Shown here in pieces: positions 35,580 to 43,619 of a stretch of 64,000 nucleotides of DNA (positions are counted from its first letter, which is position 1; each line of letters begins with the position of its first letter). This DNA is from Bradyrhizobium tropiciagri. Lineage in GTDB: Bacteria; Pseudomonadota; Alphaproteobacteria; Rhizobiales; Xanthobacteraceae. The stretch is from contig NZ_LFLZ01000048.1 of the NCBI RefSeq assembly GCF_001189845.1, forward strand, positions 1-64,000, written 5' to 3'. The translations under genes were made by a program, and so were the position numbers. The notes below the pieces were generated by a model. That model was not told the DNA's origin and searched no databases. It worked only from the letters and a program-made list of their open reading frames with translations.

Positions 35580-36080
35580 TCAGAGCGTGCGGCTGACGGC
35601 GATCGGCGTCATGTTGCGCGGACCTGGCGCGGCGCGCTGTCCGTTTGCGGTGTAGGTGTTCGGGATGTTGCGGCGCTGCACCTCGGCGTTGACGCCGCGC
35701 ACGATGCCTTCGGAGACGGCATGCGCGGTCGCGAGCACCGTCAGGTTGACCTGCAGCATCGCGCGGAACGTTTCGTGATGACGCCGCAGCGTCGCCAGCA
35801 GTTCGGGGTCGGTCTGCGACAGCATCTTCTGCATCGACTTCAGATGCTCCACCGCGAGCATATAGCGCCGCGACAGCTCCGACTTCTGCGCCTCGAGCTG
35901 CATGCCCTCGCGGATCTTGCCGGCGCGAACGAACTCGGTCTCCCGCTCGACGACGACGAGCAGCGCGCTCATCACCTCGGTCAGCTCGTTGGCAAGACGC
36001 GCGACGTCGGGAGGCGTCGACGTCGTACCCCGCGCGGCGGGGGCGGAGGCTGGCCGCGGCTGCTGTGGACGCTGGTTCAT
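35580..36080 (-). CDS. FlgN-like flagellar export chaperone
   Basis: 166 residues, mostly helical after a Pro/Ala-rich N-terminus. The core (LTEVMSALLVVVERETEFVRA, ELSRRYMLAVEHLK) resembles FlgN, the cytoplasmic chaperone for FlgK and FlgL. It lies directly downstream of the rod-binding and flgI genes on one transcript. The ATG at 36080 starts MNQRPQQPRP. The family call is moderate because FlgN proteins are poorly conserved. Confidence 0.75.
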   Translation of the reverse strand: MNQRPQQPRPASAPAARGTTSTPPDVARLANELTEVMSALLVVVERETEFVRAGKIREGMQLEAQKSELSRRYMLAVEHLKSMQKMLSQTDPELLATLRRHHETFRAMLQVNLTVLATAHAVSEGIVRGVNAEVQRRNIPNTYTANGQRAAPGPRNMTPIAVSRTL

Positions 36081-36091
36081 CGCGCTGCTCC

Positions 36092-36448
36092 TTAGCTCTT
36101 GTTCGCCTGCTGCAGGATCAGCGAGCGGAACACTTCGTTGGAAATGCCGACGCCGCCGGACTTGGCGAAATTCTTCGAATACTCGTCGGTCAGCATCGAG
36201 CGCCACGGCCCGGTGCCGACCGTGTCGCCGTAGGGACCGTCGCCCTTCAGGCCGGTCGTCATCTGCGAGAACATCGTGTTGAGGAACATCGATTCGAAAT
36301 CGGTCGCGGTCGCCTTCGCCTTGGTGATCTGCTGCGGCGTGACCTTCTTCATCGCGTCCTGCAGCACCGGATCGGGGCGGCCGTTGAACGTCGGCATCAT
36401 CGCCTTGTTCGGCATGCTGCCGGTGGTGCTGTTGATCAGGCTCGCCAT
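36092..36448 (-). CDS. flgJ: Flagellar rod-binding protein (FlgJ N-terminal domain type)
   Basis: 118 residues, single rod-binding domain (ATDFESMFLNTMFSQMTTGL, GPWRSMLTDEYSKNFAKSGG). It lacks the muramidase domain of enteric FlgJ, as is usual in alphaproteobacteria. It helps assemble the rod through the periplasm. Its ATG overlaps the flgI stop by one base, showing translational coupling. Confidence 0.9.
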   Translation of the reverse strand: MASLINSTTGSMPNKAMMPTFNGRPDPVLQDAMKKVTPQQITKAKATATDFESMFLNTMFSQMTTGLKGDGPYGDTVGTGPWRSMLTDEYSKNFAKSGGVGISNEVFRSLILQQANKS

Positions 36449-37572
36449 CACATCACCTCGATGTCGGCTTCGATCCCGCCAGCGGCCTTGATCGCCTGCA
36501 GGATGCTGATGAGATCGCGCGGTCCGATGCCGAGGCCGTTGAGGCCATCGACGAGCTGCTGCAGCGAAACGCCGTTTCTGACGAGCGCAAATTTCTTGCC
36601 GTCCTCGCTGACGCCGACGCTGGTGCGCGGTGTCACGACCGTTCGGCCGCGCGACAGCGGATTTGGCTGGCTGACCTGTGGGCTCTCCGAGATCGTGACG
36701 GTGAGGTTGCCTTGCGCCACCGCGACGGTGGCGACGCGAACGTCGCGGCCCATCACGATGATGCCGGAGCGCTCGTCGATCACGATCTTCGCCACGAGAT
36801 CGGGGTCGACCTGCAACTGCTCGATCTCAGTCAGGAACGCGACGACGTTGCCCTTGAACTCCGGCGGGATCGAGAGCTGCACGGTGGAAGGATCGAGTGG
36901 TTCGGCGGTTTTGACCCCGAGGTAGTCGTTGACCGCGGCTGCGATGCGCTTCGCGGTGGTGAAATCGGCGTTGCGCAGCGCGAGCCGCACGTTGGGCAGG
37001 CGATTGAGCGCGAACTCGATCTCACGCTCGATGATGGCGCCGTTGGCAATGCGGCCAACGGTCGGCACGCCACGGACGACGCTGGCAGCGGCGCCTTCGG
37101 CCGCGAAGCCGGCGACCGCAACCGATCCCTGTGCCACCGCGTAGACATTGCCATCCGCGCCGAGCAGGGGGGTGACGAGCAGGGTGCCGCCCTGCAGGTT
37201 CTTGGCGTCGCCGAGCGCGGACACGGTGACGTCCATGCGCGTGCCCTGGGTGCCGAATGCCGGCAGATTGCCGGTGACCATCACGGCGGCGACGTTACCG
37301 GTGCGGATGGTGGCGCCGCGGATGTTGACGCCCATGCGCTCGAGCATTGCTTGCAGCGATTGCTTGGTGAAGGGGATGTTGTTGAGCGTGTCGCCGGTGC
37401 CGTTGAGGCCGACCACGAGGCCATAGCCGATCAACTGGTTCTGCCGCACGCCCTCGATGTTGGCGAGATCCTTGATCCGCGACGTCGCGGCCGCGGGCGT
37501 GGCGGAAGCCGCCAGCGCCAGCAGCGCGGCGCAGGCCAACCCGAATAAGCTTACGATGCGGATGCCGGGCAT
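36448..37572 (-). CDS. flgI: Flagellar P-ring protein FlgI
   Basis: 374 residues. A signal peptide (LFGLACAALLALAASATPAA) precedes the conserved start of the mature protein (SRIKDLANIEGVRQNQLIGY) and the GTGDT motif; the C-terminus has LVDGLNGLGIGPRDLISIL. It polymerises in the periplasm into the P ring around the rod. It heads a minus-strand operon flgI-flgJ-flgN-like, under a sigma-54 promoter, and diverges from fliX. Confidence 0.96.
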   Translation of the reverse strand: MPGIRIVSLFGLACAALLALAASATPAAATSRIKDLANIEGVRQNQLIGYGLVVGLNGTGDTLNNIPFTKQSLQAMLERMGVNIRGATIRTGNVAAVMVTGNLPAFGTQGTRMDVTVSALGDAKNLQGGTLLVTPLLGADGNVYAVAQGSVAVAGFAAEGAAASVVRGVPTVGRIANGAIIEREIEFALNRLPNVRLALRNADFTTAKRIAAAVNDYLGVKTAEPLDPSTVQLSIPPEFKGNVVAFLTEIEQLQVDPDLVAKIVIDERSGIIVMGRDVRVATVAVAQGNLTVTISESPQVSQPNPLSRGRTVVTPRTSVGVSEDGKKFALVRNGVSLQQLVDGLNGLGIGPRDLISILQAIKAAGGIEADIEVM

Positions 37573-37642
37573 CCCGATGCTCCCCTCAAACTCACTGGCG
37601 GATCACGCGACACTCCCATGACGGCGATCCGCCATTAACCAT

Positions 37643-37657
37643 GCGAGCTGCGTGCCA
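37643..37657 (-). promoter_or_regulatory. Sigma-54 promoter of flgI
   Basis: On the minus strand TGGCACGCAGCTCGC fits TGGCACG-N4-TTGC with one change (TCGC). The predicted leader to the flgI ATG is about 55-60 bases. Confidence 0.7.
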
Positions 37658-37750
37658 CTTTGTGTCATTGGGGCAATATACTGATATGTTTATCGAAATT
37701 GTCTGGCCCCCGTTTGGCTGGGGTTGGCCAGGGAGCGCGAAACTGCCGTG

Positions 37751-37768
37751 CGGCGGCAGAAATTGCCG
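37751..37768. promoter_or_regulatory. Candidate FlbD (ftr-like) enhancer between flgI and fliX
   Basis: CGGCAGAAATTGCCG at 37754-37768 is palindromic and fits the recalled Caulobacter ftr consensus CGGC-N2-AAA-N2-GC-N-G at all fixed bases. It is about 105 bp upstream of the flgI sigma-54 -24 element and just upstream of a CtrA-like box for fliX. Confidence 0.55.
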
Positions 37769-37773
37769 GGTCG

Positions 37774-37789
37774 TTTACGCATCGTTAAC
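37774..37789 (+). promoter_or_regulatory. CtrA-like box upstream of fliX
   Basis: TTTA-N7-TTAAC fits the CtrA consensus TTAA-N7-TTAAC with one mismatch, 41 bases before the fliX start. CtrA control of fliX is established in Caulobacter. Confidence 0.55.
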
Positions 37790-37829
37790 CATAAAACGGC
37801 GATGCTCGCGGCATCAGGCCTGCGGGATC

Positions 37830-38249
37830 ATGGCGATGCGCATCTACGGACCGAACGGCACCACGCTTGGCACGTCCACCAGCTCCACGCGGCGCACCTC
37901 GTCGAGCGGCTTCTCGCTGCCGGATGCAACGACCGCGCAGGAGGAGGTTCGCTCCACCGCTGCGCCGAAGGCCGCCGCCAGCCTCGATGCACTGCTCGCG
38001 CTGCAAGGCGTCGAGGACCCGACCGAACGCCGCAAGCGCTCGGTGGCCCGCGGCAAGGGCGCACTCGACGTGCTCGACGCGCTCAAGCTCGGACTGCTGT
38101 CCGGCAATTTCGATCCCTCCACCGTGAACCGGCTGCGCGATGCTGCGGCGAGTCTGAAGGAATCCTCCGGCGATCCCGGCCTCGATGCCGTGCTCGGCGA
38201 GATCGAACTGCGCGTCGAAGTCGAGCTCGCCAAGGCCGGGCAGTACTAG
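37830..38249 (+). CDS. fliX: Flagellar assembly regulator FliX
   Basis: 139 residues with a Ser/Thr-rich N-terminus (MRIYGPNGTTLG) and a helical C-terminal domain (RGKGALDVLDALKLGLLSGN, LDAVLGEIELRVEVELAK) typical of FliX. In Caulobacter FliX binds the activator FlbD and links assembly of the basal body to sigma-54-dependent hook genes. Starts at 37830 or 37836 are both possible. The divergent flgI operon carries the sigma-54 and ftr-like sites that FliX/FlbD would control. Confidence 0.9.
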   Translation: MAMRIYGPNGTTLGTSTSSTRRTSSSGFSLPDATTAQEEVRSTAAPKAAASLDALLALQGVEDPTERRKRSVARGKGALDVLDALKLGLLSGNFDPSTVNRLRDAAASLKESSGDPGLDAVLGEIELRVEVELAKAGQY

Positions 38250-38276
38250 GCTCTTCTCTCGATCAAGTAATCCGTG

Positions 38277-38663
38277 TCACGCCGCCAGCGCCTTGCGCTG
38301 CGCGTCGTAGCGGCGCTGCGCCGCCAGCACCTCCTTCAGATTCTGCTCGGCCCAGTCGCGCAGCGGATCGACCGCCTCGGCGAGCGTCGAGCCGAGCGGC
38401 GTGATCGAATACTCCACGGTGACCGGGACGGTTGCGATCGCCCGGCGGCGCAGCAGCCCGTCGCGCTCCAGGCTCTTCAACACCTGCGAGAGCATCTTCT
38501 GCGAGATGCCTTCGATGGCGCGGCGGAGTTGGTTGAAGCGCATCGGCTCGTTGCGCAGCAGCAGCAGGATCAGCACCGCCCATTTGTCGCCGACCCGGTC
38601 GAGGATCTGGCGCGTCGGGCAATTGGCGGCATAGGCGTCCGGCTTCAGGCTGGCGGCTTTCAT
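38277..38663 (-). CDS. HxlR-family transcriptional regulator
   Basis: 128 residues with the HxlR winged-helix pattern: a Cys near the N-terminus (NCPTRQILDRVGDKWAVLIL), then FNQLRRAIEGISQKMLSQVL and the wing TVPVTVEYSITPLG. These regulators often respond to aldehydes or reactive species and sit beside the genes they control. It diverges from the NAD(P)-binding reductase gene, its probable target. Confidence 0.9.
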   Translation of the reverse strand: MKAASLKPDAYAANCPTRQILDRVGDKWAVLILLLLRNEPMRFNQLRRAIEGISQKMLSQVLKSLERDGLLRRRAIATVPVTVEYSITPLGSTLAEAVDPLRDWAEQNLKEVLAAQRRYDAQRKALAA

Positions 38664-38766
38664 CGGGTTACTCCGGCGTAATCAGGTGAGACAAGAGTGC
38701 CTTCTTCACACTTACATCCATTTGGCTATCTAGTCACCATTGGAAACTATCAATCGGAGACTTGAG

Positions 38767-39376
38767 ATGAAGATCGCCATCGCCGGTGCGTCCGGCCAGG
38801 CCGGCTCGCGCCTGACCGCGGAACTGGCTCGCCGCGGCCATGCCGTCACCGCCATCGCCCGCAACCCGGAGAAGATCGCAACCCTGCCGGATGTCACCGC
38901 CAAGAAAGGGGACGTGAACGACCAGGCGGGCCTCGCCGCGCTGTGGGCCGGCCACGACGCCGCGATCAGTTCCGTCCATTTCTCCGTCAGCGACCCGCTC
39001 AAGCTGATCGGGGCGGCCAAGCCTCCGGGGTCGGCCGCTATCTCGTGGTCGGCGGCGCCGGCAGCCTCGAAGTGGCCCCGGGCGTCCGCCTGGTGACGAC
39101 GCCGAACTTTCCGCCCCAGTACAAGGCCGAGGCCTCGAAGGGGGCCGAATTCCTTGACCTGCTGCGCCAGGAAAAGGAGCTGAACTGGACCTTTTTGTCA
39201 CCCTCGGCGCTGTTCGTGGCCGGCGAGCGGACCGGCAAGTTCCGGCTCGGGACCGACCAGCTTTTGACCGCTGCGACGGGAAAAGCTCGATCTCGTTCGA
39301 GGATTTCGCGGTTGCACTCGCCGACGAAATCGAGCGCCCGGCCCATATCCGACAGCGTTTCACGGTCGGCTATTGA
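38767..39376 (+). pseudogene. NAD(P)-binding reductase (NmrA/biliverdin-reductase-B-like) with two frameshifts
   Basis: The start MKIAIAGASGQAGSRLTAEL carries the GxxGxxG Rossmann motif. The frame breaks at about 39021 (one G restores AAKASGVGRYLVVGGAGSL). It breaks again at about 39276 (one G restores TAADGKSSISFEDFAVAL). With both repaired the gene is 612 bases and encodes 203 residues, the usual family length. Such enzymes are NAD(P)H-dependent reductases acting on quinones or other small molecules. It diverges from an HxlR regulator. Confidence 0.85.
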
Positions 39377-39542
39377 GGGGGGCGGGGCGGCCCCCGGGCA
39401 GGGCGGATAAGTTTGCCTGTGCAAGGCCTTGGGGGCAGCCCGCCTTTCGCGGTGGCAGATATTGTCTGTCACATGACGTGGCTATATAAGGCGCCGCGCG
39501 GAGGGGTCCTGTTCCCTCCGCCTGACAGGGACATGGCTGCCT

Positions 39543-39953
39543 TTGGAAAAGCTGAAGAACTACCGGCCGACTGAAAAAGAGCCTTTCATGAATGAGCGGC
39601 AGCGCGATTATTTCCGCGCCAAGCTGCTGGCCTGGAAGGATGAGATCCTCCGCGAATCGAAGGTCACGCTGCAGACGTTGCAGGAAGAGAACGTCAATCA
39701 CCCCGACCTCGCGGACCGAGCTTCCTCGGAAACCGACCGCGCGATCGAACTCCGTGCCCGCGACCGTCAGCGCAAGCTGATCTCGAAGATCGACGCGGCG
39801 CTCCAGCGCATCGAAGACAACACCTACGGCTATTGCGAAGAGACCGGTGACCCGATCTCGCTGAAGCGGCTCGAAGCCCGCCCGATCGCAACGCTGTCGG
39901 TGGAGGCGCAGGAACGCCACGAGAAGCGCGAGAAGGTCTATCGCGACGAATAG
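39543..39953 (+). CDS. dksA: RNA polymerase-binding regulator DksA
   Basis: About 136 residues with the DksA coiled-coil core (ENVNHPDLADRASSETDRAI), whose Asp-x-x-Asp/Ala tip is kept, and the C-terminal RIEDNTYGYCEETGDPI. Only one of the four zinc cysteines is present, as in other alphaproteobacterial DksA. It works with ppGpp on RNA polymerase to adjust growth-related transcription. The start is uncertain. The frame opens with TTG at 39543, while an ATG at 39533 with AGGGAC upstream is out of frame by one base. An ATG at 39591 is a third option. Confidence 0.9.
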   Translation: MEKLKNYRPTEKEPFMNERQRDYFRAKLLAWKDEILRESKVTLQTLQEENVNHPDLADRASSETDRAIELRARDRQRKLISKIDAALQRIEDNTYGYCEETGDPISLKRLEARPIATLSVEAQERHEKREKVYRDE

Positions 39954-40011
39954 TGGCGGCTGGCCACCACAGATTGATTCCGGCGCGCACCGGTTATAGG
40001 TTCGCGCCGCC

Positions 40012-40200
40012 ATGATGACACGTACTCTCAACATCGCATCGGTCTTCTTCCTGGGCTGATCCCGTTTCCGACGGGAAACACGCTTCCACATGGAAGCGCT
40101 GATCGCCCGGCAAGCTCCGCTTGACCGGGTTCCGGTGAACCGAATGGGCCGGTCAGGTTCCGCGCAGCGCGGACCATCGTTGGCTGGCGACAGTTTGAGA
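40012..40200 (+). other. Hairpin-rich stretch with a short ORF downstream of dksA
   Basis: A 14-codon frame (MTRTLNIASVFFLG) begins with ATG at 40015. It is followed by several strong stems: GTTTCC/GGAAAC, CGCTTCC-ACAT-GGAAGCG, a CCCGG/CCGGG pair, and GGTTC/GAACC. The architecture (leader peptide then stems) resembles an attenuator or a small RNA, but no gene intact enough to be controlled follows. The function is unknown. Confidence 0.3.
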
Positions 40201-40269
40201 GACAATCATGATCAGTCGAGACGACGCACGTGCGCCGAGCGACGCGGCAAATCGCCGGACGCGCGCGGA

Positions 40270-40492
40270 TGAACCTCGCGCAGATGGGCGCCGACTGCGA
40301 GGTCGCGCTCGCGACGGGCGAGGCGGGCACGGTCTATCTGTGCCATCCGTTCCTGGTGCATGCCGCGCAGATCCATCGGGGAAAGCGGCCGCGCTTCATG
40401 GCCCAGCCGGCGAGCCGTATCGGCTCGCGCGTGACGATGGTGCGTACTCGCCGGTCGAGATCGCGATCCGGCAGGCGCTCGGCATGAACTGA
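40270..40492 (+). pseudogene. Remnant of a phytanoyl-CoA dioxygenase-like gene
   Basis: The piece reads GEAGTVYLCHPFLVHAAQIH then, in another frame, EPYRLARDDGAYSPVEIAIR and a stop. It corresponds to the C-terminal third of PhyH-type Fe(II)/2-oxoglutarate dioxygenases, including the HP...H iron-ligand region. The frame is restored by adding one G at about 40412. The N-terminal two-thirds are missing, so this is a real remnant whatever the frameshift means. Confidence 0.7.
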
Positions 40493-40516
40493 CGCCGCCG
40501 CGCTGCATACTTACTT

Positions 40517-40648
40517 CGCCTCTCCCGCTTGCGGGGGAGGCCGGATCACATCGTTAGATGTGATCCGGGTGGGGGCTCTCTCCACACGAATAGTCTTCGT
40601 CGTGGAGGCATCCCCACCCCAACCCTCCCCCGCAAGCGGGAGAGGGGC
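40517..40648. repeat. Dispersed palindromic repeat (CTCTCCC type), second copy
   Basis: The arms GCCTCTCCCGCTTGCGGGGG and CCCCCGCAAGCGGGAGAGG are inverted. The centre holds another perfect palindrome, GGATCACATC/GATGTGATCC. It is related to the element at 20385-20506. Confidence 0.8.
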
Positions 40649-40680
40649 ACAGCGTCGATGCGGCGATACTTCGGCAACAT

Positions 40681-41109
40681 CTACGCCAGTCCGGCTCCGA
40701 CTGTCGTCTCGCTTGCCGGCGTGCTACGGCGCGGGCCGTAGGTCTTCGACCACGCCAGCAATTCGCGGAACGCCGGCGTCAGGCCCCAGGCCGAATCCGT
40801 CAGCTCGTATTCGACCTGCAGCGGCTTCTCGGCGAGCACCTTGCGCGCCACCAAGCCGTCGCGCTCGAGCTCGCGCAGTTGCGCGGTCAGCATGTGCTGG
40901 GTGATCGGCGCGAGCGCGCGGCGCAGTGCGCCGAACCGCATGCCGCCATGCATCAGCGCGAACAGGATCTCGACCTTCCACTTGCCGCTGAGCGTGTGGA
41001 TCGCCTGCTTGGAGTCGATCAGCAAAGTCGGGTCGGTGGGGCAGCTGTCGCAGTCACCGCCGTCACAAATATCCGTGGTATTGTTTTCCATACCGGTCTC
41101 GATTTTCAT
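40681..41109 (-). CDS. HxlR-family regulator with an N-terminal Cys cluster
   Basis: 142 residues. The winged-helix core is clear (LSGKWKVEILFALMHGGMRF, LAPITQHMLTAQLRELERDG). Before it lies DICDGGDCDSC, three closely spaced cysteines absent from many HxlR proteins, which may bind a metal or sense redox state. It diverges from the epimerase/reductase gene at 41205, its likely target. ATGs at 41109 and 41091 are both possible starts. Confidence 0.87.
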   Translation of the reverse strand: MKIETGMENNTTDICDGGDCDSCPTDPTLLIDSKQAIHTLSGKWKVEILFALMHGGMRFGALRRALAPITQHMLTAQLRELERDGLVARKVLAEKPLQVEYELTDSAWGLTPAFRELLAWSKTYGPRRSTPASETTVGAGLA

Positions 41110-41204
41110 TCTACTTGCTCGAACAGAGATAGTGACCAGATGCGGCCTGTGCAGGGTGGGCGGCGCGATGTCCGACCCCGCCGAACCATCGAAAGGGCGA
41201 GGAC

Positions 41205-42232
41205 ATGAGCGCGGTGTTGGTCACGGGCGGAACGGGTTTCATCGGCGTGCATACGATCCTCCAGCTGCTCGCCGACGGGCACGTGGTGCGAACCACCGTG
41301 CGCAACCCGGATCGCAGCAAGGACGTGATCGCGATGCTGCGCGAGGGCGGCGCTGATACGGCCGACCAGGTCGGCTTCGTCACCGCTGACCTGACGCGCG
41401 ACGACGGCTGGCGCGAGGCGGCCAGGGGTTGCGATTACGTGCTGCATGTCGCATCGCCGCTCGGCTCCAATGTGCCCGAGGACGAGAACGAGCTGATCAT
41501 TCCGGCGCGCGAGGGCACGCTGCGAGTGTTGCGCGCGGCGCGCGAGGCCGGCGTGAAGCGCGTCGTTGTGACGTCGTCGTTTGCGGCGATCGGCTACGGC
41601 CATCCGCCGCATGCCAAGCCGTTCGATGAGACCGTCTGGACCAATCTCGATGGCCCCGACGTGCAGGCCTATCCGAAATCCAAGACGCTGGCCGAGCGGG
41701 CCGCCTGGGATTTCGTCGCGCGCGAAGGAGGTGGCCTCGAGCTTGCCGTGGTCAATCCCACCGCCGTGTTCGGCCCGGCGCTCGGCCCCGACTTCTCCGA
41801 GTCGATCGGCATCATCAGGGCGCTGCTCGATGGCGCGATGCCGGTGGTGCCGCGGATCCATTTCGGCCTCGTCGACGTGCGCGACGTCGCCGACCTGCAT
41901 CTGCGCGCCATGACCTCACCGAAGGCCAAAGGCGAGCGGTTCCTCGCGGTTGCCGGCGAGACCATGTCGGTGCTGCAGGTGGCCGGGCTGTTGCGCAGGA
42001 AACTCGGCAGCAAGGCGCGGCGCGTGCCCCGGTTCCAGGCGCCGGATTGGATGATGCGGCTCGCCGCACGGCGCAATCCGCTGGCCCGCGCCGCCCTGCC
42101 GTGCTCGGCAAGGTGCGCCGCTCGACCAGCGCCAAGGCGCAGAACCTGCTCGGCTGGCGCCCGCGCGGCAATGAGGAGATGATCCTCGCGACCGCCGAGA
42201 GCCTGATCAGGCTCGGCCTGGTCAAGGCCTGA
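41205..42232 (+). pseudogene. NAD-dependent epimerase/reductase (extended SDR) with C-terminal frameshift
   Basis: The frame opens with VLVTGGTGFIGVH (GxxGxxG) and carries the SDR active-site pattern TSSFAAIGYG with a later Tyr-x3-Lys (YPKSK). It resembles dihydroflavonol-4-reductase-like SDRs. Near 42101 the frame breaks; one G restores LPVLGKVRRSTSAKAQNLLG and the normal end, giving 342 residues. It diverges from an HxlR regulator. Confidence 0.87.
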
Positions 42233-42341
42233 CAGCCTCTCCCGTCCGGCGTGCTTGCCAGACGGGTCGGCGAGTGCTGAATTGCCTTAAGCAGACGGAA
42301 GGCGCCACCGCGCCACCGTGACCAACAGGGAGGCTGCGCAG

Positions 42342-43127
42342 ATGGATCGGGTCCTCGCGGCCGCCAAGGCGATTGCCAGCGCGCGTCGCAACCGCACGCC
42401 GCTCAAGGCGCTTCCGAAGGACGTCGTGCCGCTCGACGAGGCCGAAGGCTACCAGGTGCAGTACGCGCTGCACGATTTGTTGCAGCCGCAGGTCGGCAGC
42501 CTCGTCGGCTACAAGATCGGCTGCACCAGCGCCGTGATGCAGGAGTACATCAATATCGCGCATCCCTGTGGCGGCGGCGTGTTCGAGAAGGTCGTGCATG
42601 ACAGCGGCGTGCAGCTGCCGGCGGCCGATTTCGTCCATGTCGGCGTCGAATGCGAGATCGCGGTGCGGCTGGCGCGCAATCTGGCTGCGAGCGAAGCGCC
42701 GTTCACCGCCGAATGGGTCGCGGAAGCGATCGAGGCCTACCATCCCGCGATCGAGATCGTCGACGACCGTTACGTCAAATGGGAGACGCTCGGTGCGCCG
42801 ACGTTGATCGCCGACGATTTCTTCGCCGCCGGCTGCGTGCTCGGCGAGGCCGTGCCGCGCATCACCGTGCCGGATCTGCGCACGGTCGTGGGACGCGCGA
42901 TCGTCAATGGCAAGGAGGAAGGGCGCGGCACCGGCGCCGACGTGCTCGGCCATCCCCACAACGCGCTCGCCTGGCTTGCCAATCATCTCGCCGCCGAGGG
43001 GCGTGGCCTGCATGCCGGCCAGATCGTCATGACCGGCAGCCTGGTCAAGACGGTGTGGCTGAAGGCGGGCGATGTGGTCGTTATGGAGCTCGACGGACTC
43101 GGCAAGGTGGAAGCGACGTTCACCTGA
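42342..43127 (+). CDS. 2-keto-4-pentenoate hydratase (MhpD/fumarylacetoacetase family)
   Basis: 261 residues. Family motifs include VGYKIGCTS, VGVECEIAVRL (metal-binding Glu residues) and HPHNALAWLANHLA. Such enzymes hydrate 2-keto-4-pentenoate in aromatic meta-cleavage pathways or decarboxylate 4-oxalocrotonate. No other pathway genes are adjacent, so the in vivo substrate is unclear. The ATG at 42342 is preferred, with GGGAGG upstream; an in-frame GTG lies at 42318. Confidence 0.88.
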   Translation: MDRVLAAAKAIASARRNRTPLKALPKDVVPLDEAEGYQVQYALHDLLQPQVGSLVGYKIGCTSAVMQEYINIAHPCGGGVFEKVVHDSGVQLPAADFVHVGVECEIAVRLARNLAASEAPFTAEWVAEAIEAYHPAIEIVDDRYVKWETLGAPTLIADDFFAAGCVLGEAVPRITVPDLRTVVGRAIVNGKEEGRGTGADVLGHPHNALAWLANHLAAEGRGLHAGQIVMTGSLVKTVWLKAGDVVVMELDGLGKVEATFT

Positions 43128-43163
43128 CCTTGCGTGCTCTCAGCGTCGGGACGTCGCTGTTTC

Positions 43164-43553
43164 CTACAGTTGATCGTTCGTGCACATCAGGACCTTGCCG
43201 TCCCACAGGCTTCGGACCGCGTCGAACGGCACGGCCAGCCTGGCATACTTGCGATTGAACCAGACCCCGACCTCGAAGCCGTCATCCCCGACCACGAGGC
43301 GATCGAATTCGTGCTGCAGGATGATCGTGATCTCCTCGGGGTACTTCTCGATCACGGCGGCGGGCAGCTTCACGCCGTCGGCCCGGGTCGCGAAGGTGAT
43401 GTTGACCGGCCGGTCCTCCGCGGCGCGGCGGAGCAACGCAGTCATTTCGATCCGCTTCTGTGCGGTGTTGCAGGGCTCGACGCCGGCGCGCGCCGGGAAC
43501 GAGGCCGCGACCAGCACCAGCACTCCAGCCATCCGTCCGCGCCGGCGCCACAT
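43164..43553 (-). CDS. Exported SspB-like protein
   Basis: 129 residues. The N-terminus is a signal peptide (WRRRGR, hydrophobic MAGVLVLVAASF, cleavage near ARA). The rest (VNITFATRADGVKLP, KYPEEITIILQHEFDRL, RLAVPFDAVRSLWD) aligns well with the core of alphaproteobacterial SspB, the ClpXP adaptor. Two cysteines, at residue 28 and near the C-terminus, could form a disulfide. The ATG at 43553 has GGAG eight bases upstream. A periplasmic SspB fold would not meet ClpX, so the role is open. Confidence 0.7.
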   Translation of the reverse strand: MWRRRGRMAGVLVLVAASFPARAGVEPCNTAQKRIEMTALLRRAAEDRPVNITFATRADGVKLPAAVIEKYPEEITIILQHEFDRLVVGDDGFEVGVWFNRKYARLAVPFDAVRSLWDGKVLMCTNDQL

Positions 43554-43619
43554 CCGCCTTCTCCATGTCGCTCACGCGATGTCGTTCAAGGCTTCAGTGG
43601 TTGCAGGTGGCGCTGAGGT

